Part shown: positions 16,051 to 25,000 of the stretch, in pieces
How the letters are laid out: each line of letters begins with the position of its first letter
How positions within the stretch are numbered: the first letter of the stretch is position 1
Origin: Thermofilaceae archaeon
GTDB lineage: Archaea; Thermoproteota; Thermoprotei; Thermofilales; Thermofilaceae
Length of the DNA: 64,000 nt
NCBI GenBank assembly: GCA_025057995.1
Contig: JANXEW010000001.1
Span: 62,001-126,000 of the forward strand
Direction of reading: 5' to 3'
Notes under the pieces: generated by a model
What the model was told of the DNA's origin: nothing
Seen by the model: the letters and a program-made list of their open reading frames with translations, nothing else
Databases searched by the model: none
Made by a program: the position numbers and the translations under genes

Positions 16051-16470
16051 TCAACAACCTTGGATGTGAACTCCACCATAGAGGAGACTTGTGATGCTCA
16101 TACTGTCTACCCCCTCATCTACCTCAAGCAAGCCCAGGTTCATTAAAAGCTCGAGAGTTTCATCGACACCTAGAGGCAGGACGCCGCGCTTAAGGGAATC
16201 TAAAAGAGTCTTCAAATGGGAGGGTATGAGAGTCTCGTCATTCATCTTTATCTGAGCTACATCGAAAGGCCTGCGGACTGGTACGTAGCTTACTGGACGG
16301 AGATCGCGTAAACCCTTGTTAGCGTCTTCAAGTAGCAAGTGTGGTTGACCGCAAAACGGGCAGATGAACGCGTGAAGACCTTCAGAAGCTAACGCTCCAA
16401 CACTTGCTTCCTTGCATCGGCTGCAAACCAGCTTTACCTGCTTCACTCCAGATGTCTTAGCCTGAGACAT
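16051..16470 (-). CDS. Zinc-ribbon protein
   Basis: 139-residue protein. A zinc ribbon lies near the N-terminus, with CSRC (~16-19) and CPFC (~37-40) as the paired knuckles. The rest is helical, with repeated Leu/Glu (LETLELLMNLGLLEVDE-like text near 105-120), and ends in MHIQGC-like residues at the border with the methyltransferase gene. It is probably a regulatory or adaptor protein partnered with the methyltransferase. A TATA-like segment (minus-strand GATATAAATAATAC around 16499-16512) lies upstream. Confidence 0.68.
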   Translation of the reverse strand: MSQAKTSGVKQVKLVCSRCKEASVGALASEGLHAFICPFCGQPHLLLEDANKGLRDLRPVSYVPVRRPFDVAQIKMNDETLIPSHLKTLLDSLKRGVLPLGVDETLELLMNLGLLEVDEGVDSMSITSLLYGGVHIQGC

Positions 16471-16545
16471 CTACATTCAAAATACATCAAGTTTAAGGTA
16501 TTATTTATATCTTACCTAGGGTTATGAAAAAGATAAGGGATACCG

Positions 16546-16767
16546 TCACTGTTGGAGTTTAGGTTTGCTTACGCGCGATAAGAGGATTGTCGGTAGTTTG
16601 CTAAGTGCTTGAAGGAAGGCTTCTTTCGGCGACATGCCAGCGCTAATGCAGTTATGGTAAGTTGATAATGCTTCCCGGATATTCTCTTCCACTCTCTCGA
16701 TCAAGTTCTCAGCCTCCTCTAACAGCAGCATCTCGTAGCGTACAACCTCCAGCTCTCTATCTTCCAT
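16546..16767 (-). CDS. Small helical protein
   Basis: 73 residues, nearly all helical: VRYEMLLLEEAENLIERVEE followed by NIREALSTYHNCISAGMSPK and a basic C-terminus. Function unknown. It has a strong copy of the GAAATAAATA promoter at the right distance and reads toward the zinc-ribbon and methyltransferase genes, so the three could form one unit. Confidence 0.62.
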   Translation of the reverse strand: MEDRELEVVRYEMLLLEEAENLIERVEENIREALSTYHNCISAGMSPKEAFLQALSKLPTILLSRVSKPKLQQ

Positions 16768-16786
16768 GAAACATAGAGTAGAAACC

Positions 16787-16800
16787 TATTTATTTATTTC
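16787..16800 (-). promoter_or_regulatory. GAAATAAA-type promoter (minus strand)
   Basis: Minus strand GAAATAAATAAATA lies 20-33 bases before the ATG at 16767, matching the motif and spacing of the plus-strand pilin promoters. Confidence 0.5.
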
Positions 16801-17124
16801 TTACACTTCTCAGCTCTTCGTTTACTCATGGTTTAAAATTTAATTCTAGAAACATTATTTTACCATAACAAAGGCTCTTGGAAACAGAGTTAACCTTGTA
16901 AGTTGTAATTCTCCGTTGAGTTAAGCCGGGCTTAAACTTACTAAAGTAGGCCAACTTCAGATATATCCTTGTGCTCACAGACGAGAACTGTGACGTATGC
17001 AGCACTCTGTCGGCGGAAGTTAGAAAGACGTCTCAGCGCATCTGTTTGAAGGATGTAGATTCAAAGTTGTAACTGTAATTAAGCAAGATGAGCTTCCGTT
17101 TAAGCTCCTTAAGGCTCTTCGAAA
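16801..17124. other. Intergenic gap
   Basis: About 320 bases between the divergent small helical gene and the first of the paired pilin genes. No convincing ORF, RNA or repeat seen. Confidence 0.4.
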
Positions 17125-17135
17125 GAAATAAAAAC
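17125..17135 (+). promoter_or_regulatory. GAAATAAA-type promoter of pilin A
   Basis: GAAATAAAAAC lies 21-31 bases before the ATG at 17156. The same 11 bases recur before the next pilin gene. Confidence 0.55.
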
Positions 17136-17155
17136 CAAATATTCTTTCTATCTTG

Positions 17156-17617
17156 ATGAAACACAAGGGTGGTGTACCTCCAATTGTTACAGTGCTCATT
17201 GTGATAGCTGCAATAGTGGGCTCCGCTCTCGTAGCCTACTTCATGTACGCTACAACTAGCGCAGCTTCGAGGACACCAGTGCTTGAAATATCGCCACTCT
17301 ACGTGACAGGAGGTTCGCAATCTGGGGCCTCAGTATCCTGCAGCGCTACCGCAACTTGCAGGCTTACGCTAATGGTTAAGAACACTGGCACCACAACAGT
17401 CACAATTGACAGGGTGTACGTTTACAGGGGCGACTTTCTAGTCGTGAATGCAACGTTCTCAACACCTGTGGTAATCCAGCCTGGTCAAAGCTTTTCTCAC
17501 CCCAGCCCCGGTGTGTCCTTTGGGACGTTTAACGAAGGGGACCCTTTAACAGTTGAAGTAAGGTTAACTGGGAGCGGGGGAACTATACTATTAACTACTA
17601 GGGTGAGCCTACCTTGA
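17156..17617 (+). CDS. Prepilin-like protein, tandem copy 1
   Basis: 153 residues from ATG 17156 (a TTG codon directly before it is not needed). The N-terminus MKHKGGVPPIVTVLIVIAA is a class III prepilin signal: Lys-His-Lys, Gly-Gly, PP turn, then a hydrophobic helix to about residue 31. The globular part is beta-rich and carries a Cys pair spaced CSATATC, likely a disulfide outside the cell. It is followed by LTLMVKNTGTTTVTIDRVYV, as in archaeal pilin/archaellin beta domains. It shares its signal, the SPLYVTGG motif after the helix, and the promoter with the next gene, so the two are tandem duplicates. It should be assembled by the ATPase at 11.6 kb and the platform protein at 18.7 kb. Confidence 0.85.
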   Translation: MKHKGGVPPIVTVLIVIAAIVGSALVAYFMYATTSAASRTPVLEISPLYVTGGSQSGASVSCSATATCRLTLMVKNTGTTTVTIDRVYVYRGDFLVVNATFSTPVVIQPGQSFSHPSPGVSFGTFNEGDPLTVEVRLTGSGGTILLTTRVSLP

Positions 17618-17623
17618 GAGAAA

Positions 17624-17634
17624 GAAATAAAAAC
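17624..17634 (+). promoter_or_regulatory. GAAATAAA-type promoter of pilin B
   Basis: GAAATAAAAAC, identical to the copy at 17125, lies 22-32 bases before the ATG at 17656 and straight after the stop of the first pilin gene. Confidence 0.55.
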
Positions 17635-17655
17635 AAGAATACAATTTCTAATACG

Positions 17656-18138
17656 ATGAAGCATAAGGGTGGTGTACCCCCTATAGTTACAGTACTTGTC
17701 ACAGTGGCTTCTATAGTGGCTGCCAGCATGGTAGCATATTTCCTCTACACTTCAACTAGTGCCGCTACAAAACAGCCGGTCCTCGACGTCTCCCCCCTAT
17801 ACGTGACGGGGGGCTTGCCTACTACAACTAGCACAGGACCCGGTGTCACTTGCAGCTCCACCTCAGCCTGTAGACTTTCTATCACGATTACAAACGTTGG
17901 TGCCGTCAGCCTCTCAAGCCTCTCAATTCAAGTTTGGCTGCCTGGAGCCTCCTCAGCTACATCGCTTTCTTCAGCTTCTGGTGCTACAACTTTAAGCATA
18001 GGTCAAAGCCTTGCCTTCGGTACAACCCTTACCACTGGTACAATACCTGATGGGCAGGGTGTAACCGTTGAGGTGAGGTACTCGGTCGGGGGTACAACAT
18101 ACGTGGTAACACTGGCAACAAAGACAGCCATACCCTAA
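17656..18138 (+). CDS. Prepilin-like protein, tandem copy 2
   Basis: 160 residues from ATG 17656. MKHKGGVPPIVTVLVTVASI matches the signal of the preceding pilin almost exactly, and PVLDVSPLYVTGG matches its post-helix segment. The Cys pair is CSSTSAC, same spacing as copy 1. The domain then diverges and is richer in Ser/Thr (SATSLSSASGATTLSIGQSL), suggesting different surface properties or heavy glycosylation. A longer reading frame reaches back to a TTG at 17614 overlapping the previous stop, but the duplicated promoter supports the ATG. Whether the copies form a mixed fibre or major and minor subunits is unknown. Confidence 0.85.
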   Translation: MKHKGGVPPIVTVLVTVASIVAASMVAYFLYTSTSAATKQPVLDVSPLYVTGGLPTTTSTGPGVTCSSTSACRLSITITNVGAVSLSSLSIQVWLPGASSATSLSSASGATTLSIGQSLAFGTTLTTGTIPDGQGVTVEVRYSVGGTTYVVTLATKTAIP

Positions 18139-18147
18139 CAAAATCAA

Positions 18148-18159
18148 TTTTCTTTTTTT
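18148..18159 (+). terminator. T-tract terminator after pilin B
   Basis: A T-rich run (TTTTCTTTTTTT) begins 10 bases after the pilin B stop codon and suits archaeal factor-independent termination. Confidence 0.45.
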
Positions 18160-18205
18160 AAACAACCAACGTAAAGCATATAATATCTTGTTAATATTTT
18201 AACTT

Positions 18206-18637
18206 ATGGCTAATCTGACTACTGCTCGGCTCGGCGTTTTTCCGCCGGTAACGCTCCTCCTGCTCTCTATAGCTCTAATCGCTTCCGCAGCAGTCGTGTT
18301 CTGGTTTACTCTTTCTGCAACACGAGCTTTTAAGCTCCCGAGACCGGAGGTTGTGGAAACATATGCAAGATGCAACACTACTTCTTGCCTGGTCGTTGTC
18401 ACAGTCCAAAACTTGAGCGGAGAAAGGCTAACAGTGCAAAGCGCGGAGCTTCATTTAAAGGTTGGAAGCTATTCTGGATCATGTTTTCCAGCGTTAATCG
18501 AGATTGGTGGGAGTGCGAGCTGTAGTTTTTCTACAGGCTTAGTAGACGACGGTGATTCAGCAACTCTAACTTTAACAATGTCTGTAGGGGGCATTCAACA
18601 CTCAGTGAGTGCAGCCTTCAGGATAGTTAAACCGTAA
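18206..18637 (+). CDS. Prepilin-like protein, divergent
   Basis: 143 residues. The N-terminus MANLTTARLGVFPPVTLLLL keeps the basic residue, the Gly, the PP turn and then the hydrophobic helix of the other pilins, in a longer leader. The outer domain has a Cys pair CNTTSC and beta strands (SCLVVVTVQNLSGERLTVQS) in the same place as pilins A and B. It is therefore a third, more diverged pilin and may be a minor subunit. Its own promoter-like CATATAATAT lies about 20-30 bases upstream. The gene ends 35 bases before the platform gene. Confidence 0.8.
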   Translation: MANLTTARLGVFPPVTLLLLSIALIASAAVVFWFTLSATRAFKLPRPEVVETYARCNTTSCLVVVTVQNLSGERLTVQSAELHLKVGSYSGSCFPALIEIGGSASCSFSTGLVDDGDSATLTLTMSVGGIQHSVSAAFRIVKP

Positions 18638-18672
18638 CGCAAACTTTATATCAAATAATTACATGTATACAC

Positions 18673-19911
18673 GTGGCTAACAAAAAGAGGGGTATATCTC
18701 TCTCAAACTGGTTTAAGAGCGAGAACGATGCAGTCCCTCTTGCATTAATTATGCTATCTTCACCTCAACTCCCGCTAACCACGCTCAAGGAGGTTAGGGT
18801 GCATGGTTTCGACTATCTTCCAGAGCCTGAGACCCTTTATTCGGGTGACGCTAAGCTGAACGGTTTATCTGATAAGATGAAGAAGGTGTTGAAGGCAGCG
18901 GTAGATACTCAGAGGAGCGGGAGCCGGTCCGTTTTAGAAGAGAAGCTGAGGGACGTGTTAGCCGAGTTGAGGACTACGCTGGAGACTTCTGACTATAACA
19001 TCTCTAACCTTTACAGCTTGGTCTCCACTTTCACTAGCACGGTGCCTGCTACGATTGTAGCTACTATGGCACTCATAGGAAAGGGAGCTGCCTCAATAGC
19101 TTTATCTTTGACCGGAATAGGCTTCCTCCTAGCTATACTAGCTGGATTGGTAGTATTCCCGTGGGAGTACGGGGTACCAACTCCGCCATGGAAAACTTAC
19201 GTAACCTTATTGTGTATATTTCCGATATACTTCCTGTTATGGTGGCTGAAGATTGAGGCACCATTAACCCTAGCTTTAGCCTTGGGGTCTCTGCCCACGA
19301 TGGTTTTACATTTCTATCATTCTAGGAGCGAGCTTGCGAGGCTAAGGAAGGCTAGGGAGATAGTCCGGGTAGCTGCTAGAGCCGTCGGGAATCCTTACCA
19401 TACTCTAGTTAAAGAAAAGTTGATCAAGGAACCGGAGGAGCTCTTAAGCGGGGAGTGGAAGGGGTTTGCTAGGGCGGCTACCCTCGGGTTGTGGCAGGTA
19501 CTCTTACATGGGGGTCAAGAGAATTTAAGTAAGCTTGAAGAATATATGTCCCAAGTGATGGAGTTTGTAAATAGGCTGCGCGCGAAGACGCGGGTCTTCC
19601 TTTTATATGCAGTTGTCGAAGCGGCTATAGTCGGAGCAATCTACGCAGTAGTAATTGCTTCGGGTTCGATACTAGAGGAAGGGGGTGAATGGTTGGCTAG
19701 AACAGGCATCGGCGGAGCGGGTTTAGCCGAATTGAAGACTTGGATGGATCCTCTTCTAGCGATGGTTTCTTTAACTCTAGCCGCAGCTACGGCCGGAGCA
19801 AGAGAGGGTAGACCACACCTTCTACCCTTGTACCTGCCGTTATGCGCTGGAGTAGTTTGGGCTGCGTGGGTCTTAGCTGTAGCATACGCCCCATCTCTCT
19901 TTACAGGGTGA
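18673..19911 (+). CDS. Type IV pilus platform protein (FlaJ/TadC-like)
   Basis: 412-residue polytopic membrane protein. After ~125 cytoplasmic residues come three hydrophobic segments (about 130-160, 178-196 and 198-220). A second cytoplasmic, positively charged region follows (RSELARLRKAREIVRVAARA), then three further segments near 312-335, 360-380 and 388-408. This layout of two membrane blocks separated by basic cytoplasmic loops matches FlaJ/TadC/GspF platform proteins, which couple the motor ATPase to the pilin fibre. The sequence is divergent and the call rests mostly on topology and place beside pilins and ATPase. The start is GTG, with TATA-like CTTTATATC 21-31 bases upstream. Confidence 0.7.
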   Translation: MANKKRGISLSNWFKSENDAVPLALIMLSSPQLPLTTLKEVRVHGFDYLPEPETLYSGDAKLNGLSDKMKKVLKAAVDTQRSGSRSVLEEKLRDVLAELRTTLETSDYNISNLYSLVSTFTSTVPATIVATMALIGKGAASIALSLTGIGFLLAILAGLVVFPWEYGVPTPPWKTYVTLLCIFPIYFLLWWLKIEAPLTLALALGSLPTMVLHFYHSRSELARLRKAREIVRVAARAVGNPYHTLVKEKLIKEPEELLSGEWKGFARAATLGLWQVLLHGGQENLSKLEEYMSQVMEFVNRLRAKTRVFLLYAVVEAAIVGAIYAVVIASGSILEEGGEWLARTGIGGAGLAELKTWMDPLLAMVSLTLAAATAGAREGRPHLLPLYLPLCAGVVWAAWVLAVAYAPSLFTG

Positions 19912-19915
19912 GAAG

Positions 19916-20104
19916 TTGAGGGACTTTGCTTTACAGGAAACGTCGACCTTACTCCTGTTCTTCACAGCGTTCCTAGTTGTCGTCTCCATAACTTCCCCAT
20001 TCATTCTTGGGAGAGTCGCGAGTACTGTTTTCCAGCTGATCTTAACAAGAGCTTTGCTCTTAATCCTCCTCTGTTTTTCAGCCTTGAAACGTGATCCTAG
20101 GTGA
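19916..20104 (+). CDS. Small two-helix membrane protein
   Basis: 62 residues from a TTG 4 bases after the platform gene stop, made of two hydrophobic helices (STLLLFFTAFLVVVSITSPF and VFQLILTRALLLILLCFSAL). It is packed between two genes and overlaps the next by 4 bases, so it is likely translated with them. A small subunit of the membrane platform is plausible. No family recognised. Confidence 0.55.
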   Translation: MRDFALQETSTLLLFFTAFLVVVSITSPFILGRVASTVFQLILTRALLLILLCFSALKRDPR

Positions 20105-20418
20105 AAGTTGACGCTTTACTTGTGGTAGCTTCAACTGTGTTGGCGTCTACGCTTCTTCTCCATTTCTACGCTAGGAACCCTCACGTATACGCTCTCTCCT
20201 TCGAGTGCTACGCTATGGCCGTAGAAGCGGCAAGCTCAGCTGCGTGGAACTTGTCGACAGGGGGCTGGAGAGCTGTAAAACCTCCTCACGGATGGAGTGT
20301 GTCTCTCTACTTCCCTGACGGTAGGGTCTACTCTAAGGGTACGGGTGGAAGTCGCTGCTACAGTTACGCCATAGTTAACGTGAACGGGACTCTTCTCCTT
20401 GTAAAGGCGAGAGGTTGA
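20101..20418 (+). CDS. Small membrane-anchored extracytoplasmic protein (minor pilin-like)
   Basis: 105 residues with one N-terminal hydrophobic helix (ALLVVASTVLASTLLLHFYA) and a small beta-rich outer part holding Cys residues (FECYAMAVEAASSAAWNLST and GGSRCYSYAIVNVNGTLLLV). The GTG start overlaps the previous stop. The plan - short anchor, Cys-containing outer domain, no class III Gly motif - recurs in the genes at 28.0, 28.4 and 29.0 kb, so these are probably minor pilin or pseudopilin-type parts. Confidence 0.6.
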   Translation: MKVDALLVVASTVLASTLLLHFYARNPHVYALSFECYAMAVEAASSAAWNLSTGGWRAVKPPHGWSVSLYFPDGRVYSKGTGGSRCYSYAIVNVNGTLLLVKARG

Positions 20419-20485
20419 ATGCCCTTTGGCTATAATCCTTAAACCTTGGTGTAGGTTCTTTACATATAGTACGTTGATAGCGTTG

Positions 20486-20497
20486 ACAATAAATATT
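20486..20497 (+). promoter_or_regulatory. TATA-like promoter of the 488-residue surface protein
   Basis: ACAATAAATATT lies 18-29 bases before the ATG at 20515; a member of the same A+T motif family. Confidence 0.45.
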
Positions 20498-20514
20498 AGC
20501 TCTCAAATGGACTT

Positions 20515-21981
20515 ATGATGAAAGTCAAGTATACGGCGGCTGCTTTAACAGCTATCGCGATAGCAGCTGCTCTTCTCTTATTGTATAGACCACTAGGAGG
20601 TTCCGTAGACCGGACTAGCGCAAGGGAGTCTAAGACCCATTTCTACATTTTAGCTCTAGAGGTAGAAGGCTATGGAAGGTTGCTTATCAACGGCTCCCCC
20701 CTCAAAGCCGTAAACTTCACTAAACCCTTTAAAGCGATCGTAGAAGCTGTGCCAGAACCTTGTTTCGCGTTAAAGCATCTTGAAGTTAATGGGACACCGA
20801 TAAATGTTTCACTACTGGAGCTGTACGTAGCCGGAAACACTACGGTTAGAGCCGTCTTCGTTAGATCCCAACGTTCTCTTCTAATCTTAAGCAACGCTTT
20901 TAACGCTTCAGCACTCGTTAACGGAACTTTCTATAGCTTGCCTATTGAGCTAAAGGTTAACAGCTGTGAAGTGTTGAACGTGACCCCTGTGGCTCCAAGC
21001 GGCTTCGAGCCTTTGAACGGTTCAACGCTAGTAAGGTTAGAGGAAGACCAAAGCATCATGCTGGCTTTTCGCAGGGCTTTAGCTCTCATTCATTTAACTA
21101 ATATTCTCGCTCCTGTTAGAGTAAACAGCACTCTCTATGAGAAGGATTCCTTTTTGGAATCTCCCTTCAACGTGACTCTACTCGTCACTCCTGTTACAGA
21201 CCAGAGGGGGTGTACTGAGTACAATGACACTCACTTAGTCTGCGTAACAGGCTGGAGAGTGAGGCTTTTCGGCTGGTCCCTCAACAATATGACAGACTTC
21301 GACTACCCGAGCAGAGTAATACCCATAAAAGTTGGTGGAGATATACAACTTAAACAGTTCAACGCTTTCGTAAAGAGAAGGTATCCCGTAAAAAGTGCCG
21401 AAATCATAACTCCGGAAGGCGTGGTGAGAGTCAAGATGATACCAGCTGACAGGTGGTTCGTAGTACCCTTCGTAGGAGATTACGAATATGTTGGTGACAG
21501 CTGGATTAGACTAGAAGGACGGCGAGTAGGCGTTTTCCTCGAAATGCCTGAGAAGTGGGGCAAGATCAGAATCTACGTAAAGCATATTAAGCCGGAGGTG
21601 CTTCCAGATAATTACGTCGGTTTAGTCGTTAGGAACACTGTAGACTATTTAGAACTTTCTTTTGTTGCTCCGCCGTGTTGTGGTGTTGTCGGTGAAGGTG
21701 AGGCGATCTTTTCAATTGACTGGCGTGTGCTAGAGGTGTTTAAGGAGCCAGGATATGACCCTTGGCCTCTCGGTGGACCTCGTGATCCTAGAGTATTCGA
21801 CTACCTCAAACTAGAGGGGAAAAGCTGCAGCCCCAACGTGCCGAGAAACTACTGTGTAGATGGTGTCACTCAAGCAGGTCCCAGTGGTAAGACTTTCGAT
21901 AGTATAAAGGAAGGCTGGTTATATATCGCCTGTAGCGGGATTTTGTACGTGAAAGTTGAAGTGGTGGAGTGGAGACCGTAA
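20515..21981 (+). CDS. Anchored surface protein with tandem PEGA-like beta repeats
   Basis: 488 residues. A short basic start then a hydrophobic anchor (residues ~6-24, AALTAIAIAAALLLLY). The outer part holds three similar units of about 65 residues near 45-110, 120-185 and 190-260, each starting with a strand of the form LxVNG(T/S) (GRLLINGSPLK, ASALVNGTFYS, APVRVNSTLYE) and followed by a PF/PI strand; these look like PEGA-type surface domains. The rest (260-488) is beta-rich with Cys pairs. Many Asn-x-Ser/Thr sequons fit an archaeal S-layer or pilus-tip glycoprotein. The decayed sequence at 27.13 kb has one more unit of this type. Confidence 0.7.
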   Translation: MMKVKYTAAALTAIAIAAALLLLYRPLGGSVDRTSARESKTHFYILALEVEGYGRLLINGSPLKAVNFTKPFKAIVEAVPEPCFALKHLEVNGTPINVSLLELYVAGNTTVRAVFVRSQRSLLILSNAFNASALVNGTFYSLPIELKVNSCEVLNVTPVAPSGFEPLNGSTLVRLEEDQSIMLAFRRALALIHLTNILAPVRVNSTLYEKDSFLESPFNVTLLVTPVTDQRGCTEYNDTHLVCVTGWRVRLFGWSLNNMTDFDYPSRVIPIKVGGDIQLKQFNAFVKRRYPVKSAEIITPEGVVRVKMIPADRWFVVPFVGDYEYVGDSWIRLEGRRVGVFLEMPEKWGKIRIYVKHIKPEVLPDNYVGLVVRNTVDYLELSFVAPPCCGVVGEGEAIFSIDWRVLEVFKEPGYDPWPLGGPRDPRVFDYLKLEGKSCSPNVPRNYCVDGVTQAGPSGKTFDSIKEGWLYIACSGILYVKVEVVEWRP

Positions 21982-21984
21982 AGA

Positions 21985-21996
21985 CTTTTATACTCT
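21985..21996 (+). promoter_or_regulatory. TATA-like promoter of the large surface protein
   Basis: CTTTTATACTCT lies 20-31 bases before the ATG at 22016, which supports that start over any upstream codon in the frame. Confidence 0.5.
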
Positions 21997-22015
21997 AATT
22001 GTTTTTTATTTTTGT

Positions 22016-25000
22016 ATGAGGTCTGTGTTGTCGAAACTAGTTCTAGTAGCGTTGATAACAGCTTGTGTGATCAAGTCAGCTCTTGCGGCACCTGTCTGTA
22101 CTACTTTAGATAAGTGTGGTAGCGAAATTTGCGACAGAAGCAGGCATTGCCACTGGCAGGACAACAGAAACTGTGGTTTCAACCCTTACTGTTACGCCTA
22201 CTCGCTCGGCAGCCTAGCTTTCGATGAGCTGGGATTAGGAAAGCGTGGTGCTTGGCCCTCTGAAAGGATTGAGGAGCTTAATGCGTGGGCGATGGAGGCT
22301 TATAACTTTAGTTATTCGATAAACTCTGGTTGGAGATCTTATGGTCTAAGCCAGCTTCTCGCTGTTTTTGAAAACTTTGTTTACGGTCAGACGTTTGCTC
22401 GTGTGACGTACTCCTTCGTCGGGAGACATTGTAATTGTCAGCTCAACTGGGAAGAATCGCATATCTTCTCGAAGACTGACGTGCTCGTAGTCGCTCCGAA
22501 TCCTGGAGGGGTGAACCCTTATACTATTCAGAGTCTTAACTCCTACTCGTCTCCCTCCTCTACAGGAGTTACTGTTAACGCTTGTGGTAGCGCTGGAGGT
22601 TGGGTTGAGTACCTAGCTTTTTACGGAGGCTTCAAGGTTGGCGCGTACATCTACCAGCAGTTAGAGCCTCCCCCTTCTCCGCCCCGCCTTTCCTGGGTCG
22701 AGTACACGTCAAGGACTAGCGACGGCTTCTTCGCTATCGCGAATGCGAGCTTCCTCTACCGGAGTACCAGCGGCATGGTATACCGTGTAACTCTGAGTGG
22801 TCCAAGCTTTTTAAGGGGATGGTGGTGGAACGCTACTGCGCTGAAGGGTGCTCTACCAGCTGAGACAGGTATTAACTGGGAGTACCAGTGGGGTGTCTAC
22901 AGGCTTAGCGTCTTCGAGCCTGTAAACATGAAGGGTTACTACGACTTCAGTAGCGTCCGCCCGTGGGGCGGGTTCCAACAGATTGTTTCAAGGAGCTTGA
23001 CTGGCACGTACCTGGTTATGGTGAGATTAATAGGATCATACCTTTCGTCAACAACATTCGAAGTTGAAACCTCGCCCGGCTCAGGTCAATACACGATTCT
23101 AGCGAGCGATAGCTCAGAGCTCAGCTACACTGCTTTACTTTCCTTAAACAACCAGAGGCTCCGCGTAACGGGTGTCAATAATAACCCTTGGTACTACGGT
23201 AGCTTTAGCGGTTTTGTAGCTCTTTTCAATCCTTCAAAACTAGATGCTAACGCGCAACCGATAGGCTGGGAAGTCTACAGGGACGGCAAACTAGTGGAGT
23301 ACATTACAACCCCCTTTACGCGCCAATACTCAGGCGATGGAAGCACGTGGAGAATGGTTTCGATACATCAAGTAACACCAAACTACAAGCTGACCTTGAG
23401 AGTGCTTAAGCCTGACGGGCAGCCAGCAAACGGCACAAAGGTTAAGATAGATGGTGTCGAATACGTTGCAAACGCAAGCGGGGTAATCCAAGTTTTTCTA
23501 CAAGGAGGGCGCCATACTATACTAGTGGACACAACATATTACGGTCCCAACTTAAACGTCGCCGGACACACGAATTGGCGCCGCTATGTCTTCTGGATGT
23601 GGAGCGACCACAGTACACAAAACCCGAGGAACATAGACCTACAAGGCGATACGACCCTGGTCGCCTACGTCTACGATGAGAGAGCCCTGTTAGTGAGGTG
23701 GGAGCCTTGGTTACCCCATGATACAACATGGGGGGTTTCAAACGCTTCTAACGGTGCTAGGTTCAGTTACGATCAAGTTGTCTGGCTTAGAGTGGGGCAG
23801 ACAGTGCAGCTGTTACCCGTTGAAGGAGGTGGTGCCATCTTCACGTACTGGCGCGTAGGTTCCGAGTGTTTTAGAGGACAGTCCTATCGCAATACCCCTC
23901 TCCTAACCTTGACTATTGGGGACAAAGGTTTATCGGCTATAGCTGTCTTTAGGTTTGCGGCTACTAATCAGACAATGCTTCCCCCGGGCGCTACGATAGC
24001 TAACCCTGTAGTGTACGTTCCGGGCACGGCTTCGGGAGGAGAGGAGTACTTGGGTAAGAGAGGTTGGTGGCAGTTGACAGTCACTCACGCGGTTTCAGGT
24101 AAGACCTCTCCGGGCGAAGCAGGATTTAGAGACGATAAGACTTGGGTGTGGGCTCTGCTAACACACTCTAACGGTAGCGTTGTGTGGGCTCCCGTTACAG
24201 GGGTCTGGAGGATGCACATGGAGCAGGACTGGGACCCATCAAGACACATTAAAAATATGCCTGGAGGAGTAAGAATATTGGAGTGGAATTCCAACACCGT
24301 CACCAGCTTCCCCAAAGTTGTGGAACCTCCCGAATACAGGGATTGGAGACTGATCACGCTCTCAGCTTGGAAAATAGCAATAGAAGAAATGGGGCAAGGT
24401 TACGACACGACAGGATTATGGTTAGCAAACGGGTCCAGCTTGGCGTTATACAACGTGTCCTTTGCATACATGGGTTTAGAAGGTAAACAGGTTGAAAGAG
24501 TCTTCTGGCACCCCATCGCCGTTTCAACTTTCAGGCTGAGAGTTGAGGTTGTCTACAACCTGACTGGTCACAATATGGCTCTCTGGAGGAGGCAGATCTT
24601 TATGTTCTTGTACATTAACGTCTCCTGGAAGTATGAGCCACCTTTAAACCTACAACTATTAGGCTTCAAAGTACACGCACCTTTGAAAGGTTTCGTGGTA
24701 ACTCTCGAGAAACAAGGGTGTACCGGAATAGGATGCGTGGGCTACTATGTAAGTAACCCTTCTCAAACGCGGGGAAATTGGAGTCTATATATTCTAAGTT
24801 TAGGGGATACGGAGGAGTTTTACAGGAAAGCTTACCCGATGGGTTTGCTCGGAGGCGACGGGTATAGCAGCGTAAGGAGTTTCGCATTGTATATTAAGTG
24901 GGCTGGGACAGTAAACCAGCCTACAAGTAGGGTTTGGGGCTCCGACAGGTATGGTTTCCAGCTTGCACCAGCTACAGCTTATGGACTGGAATGGAGCGAC

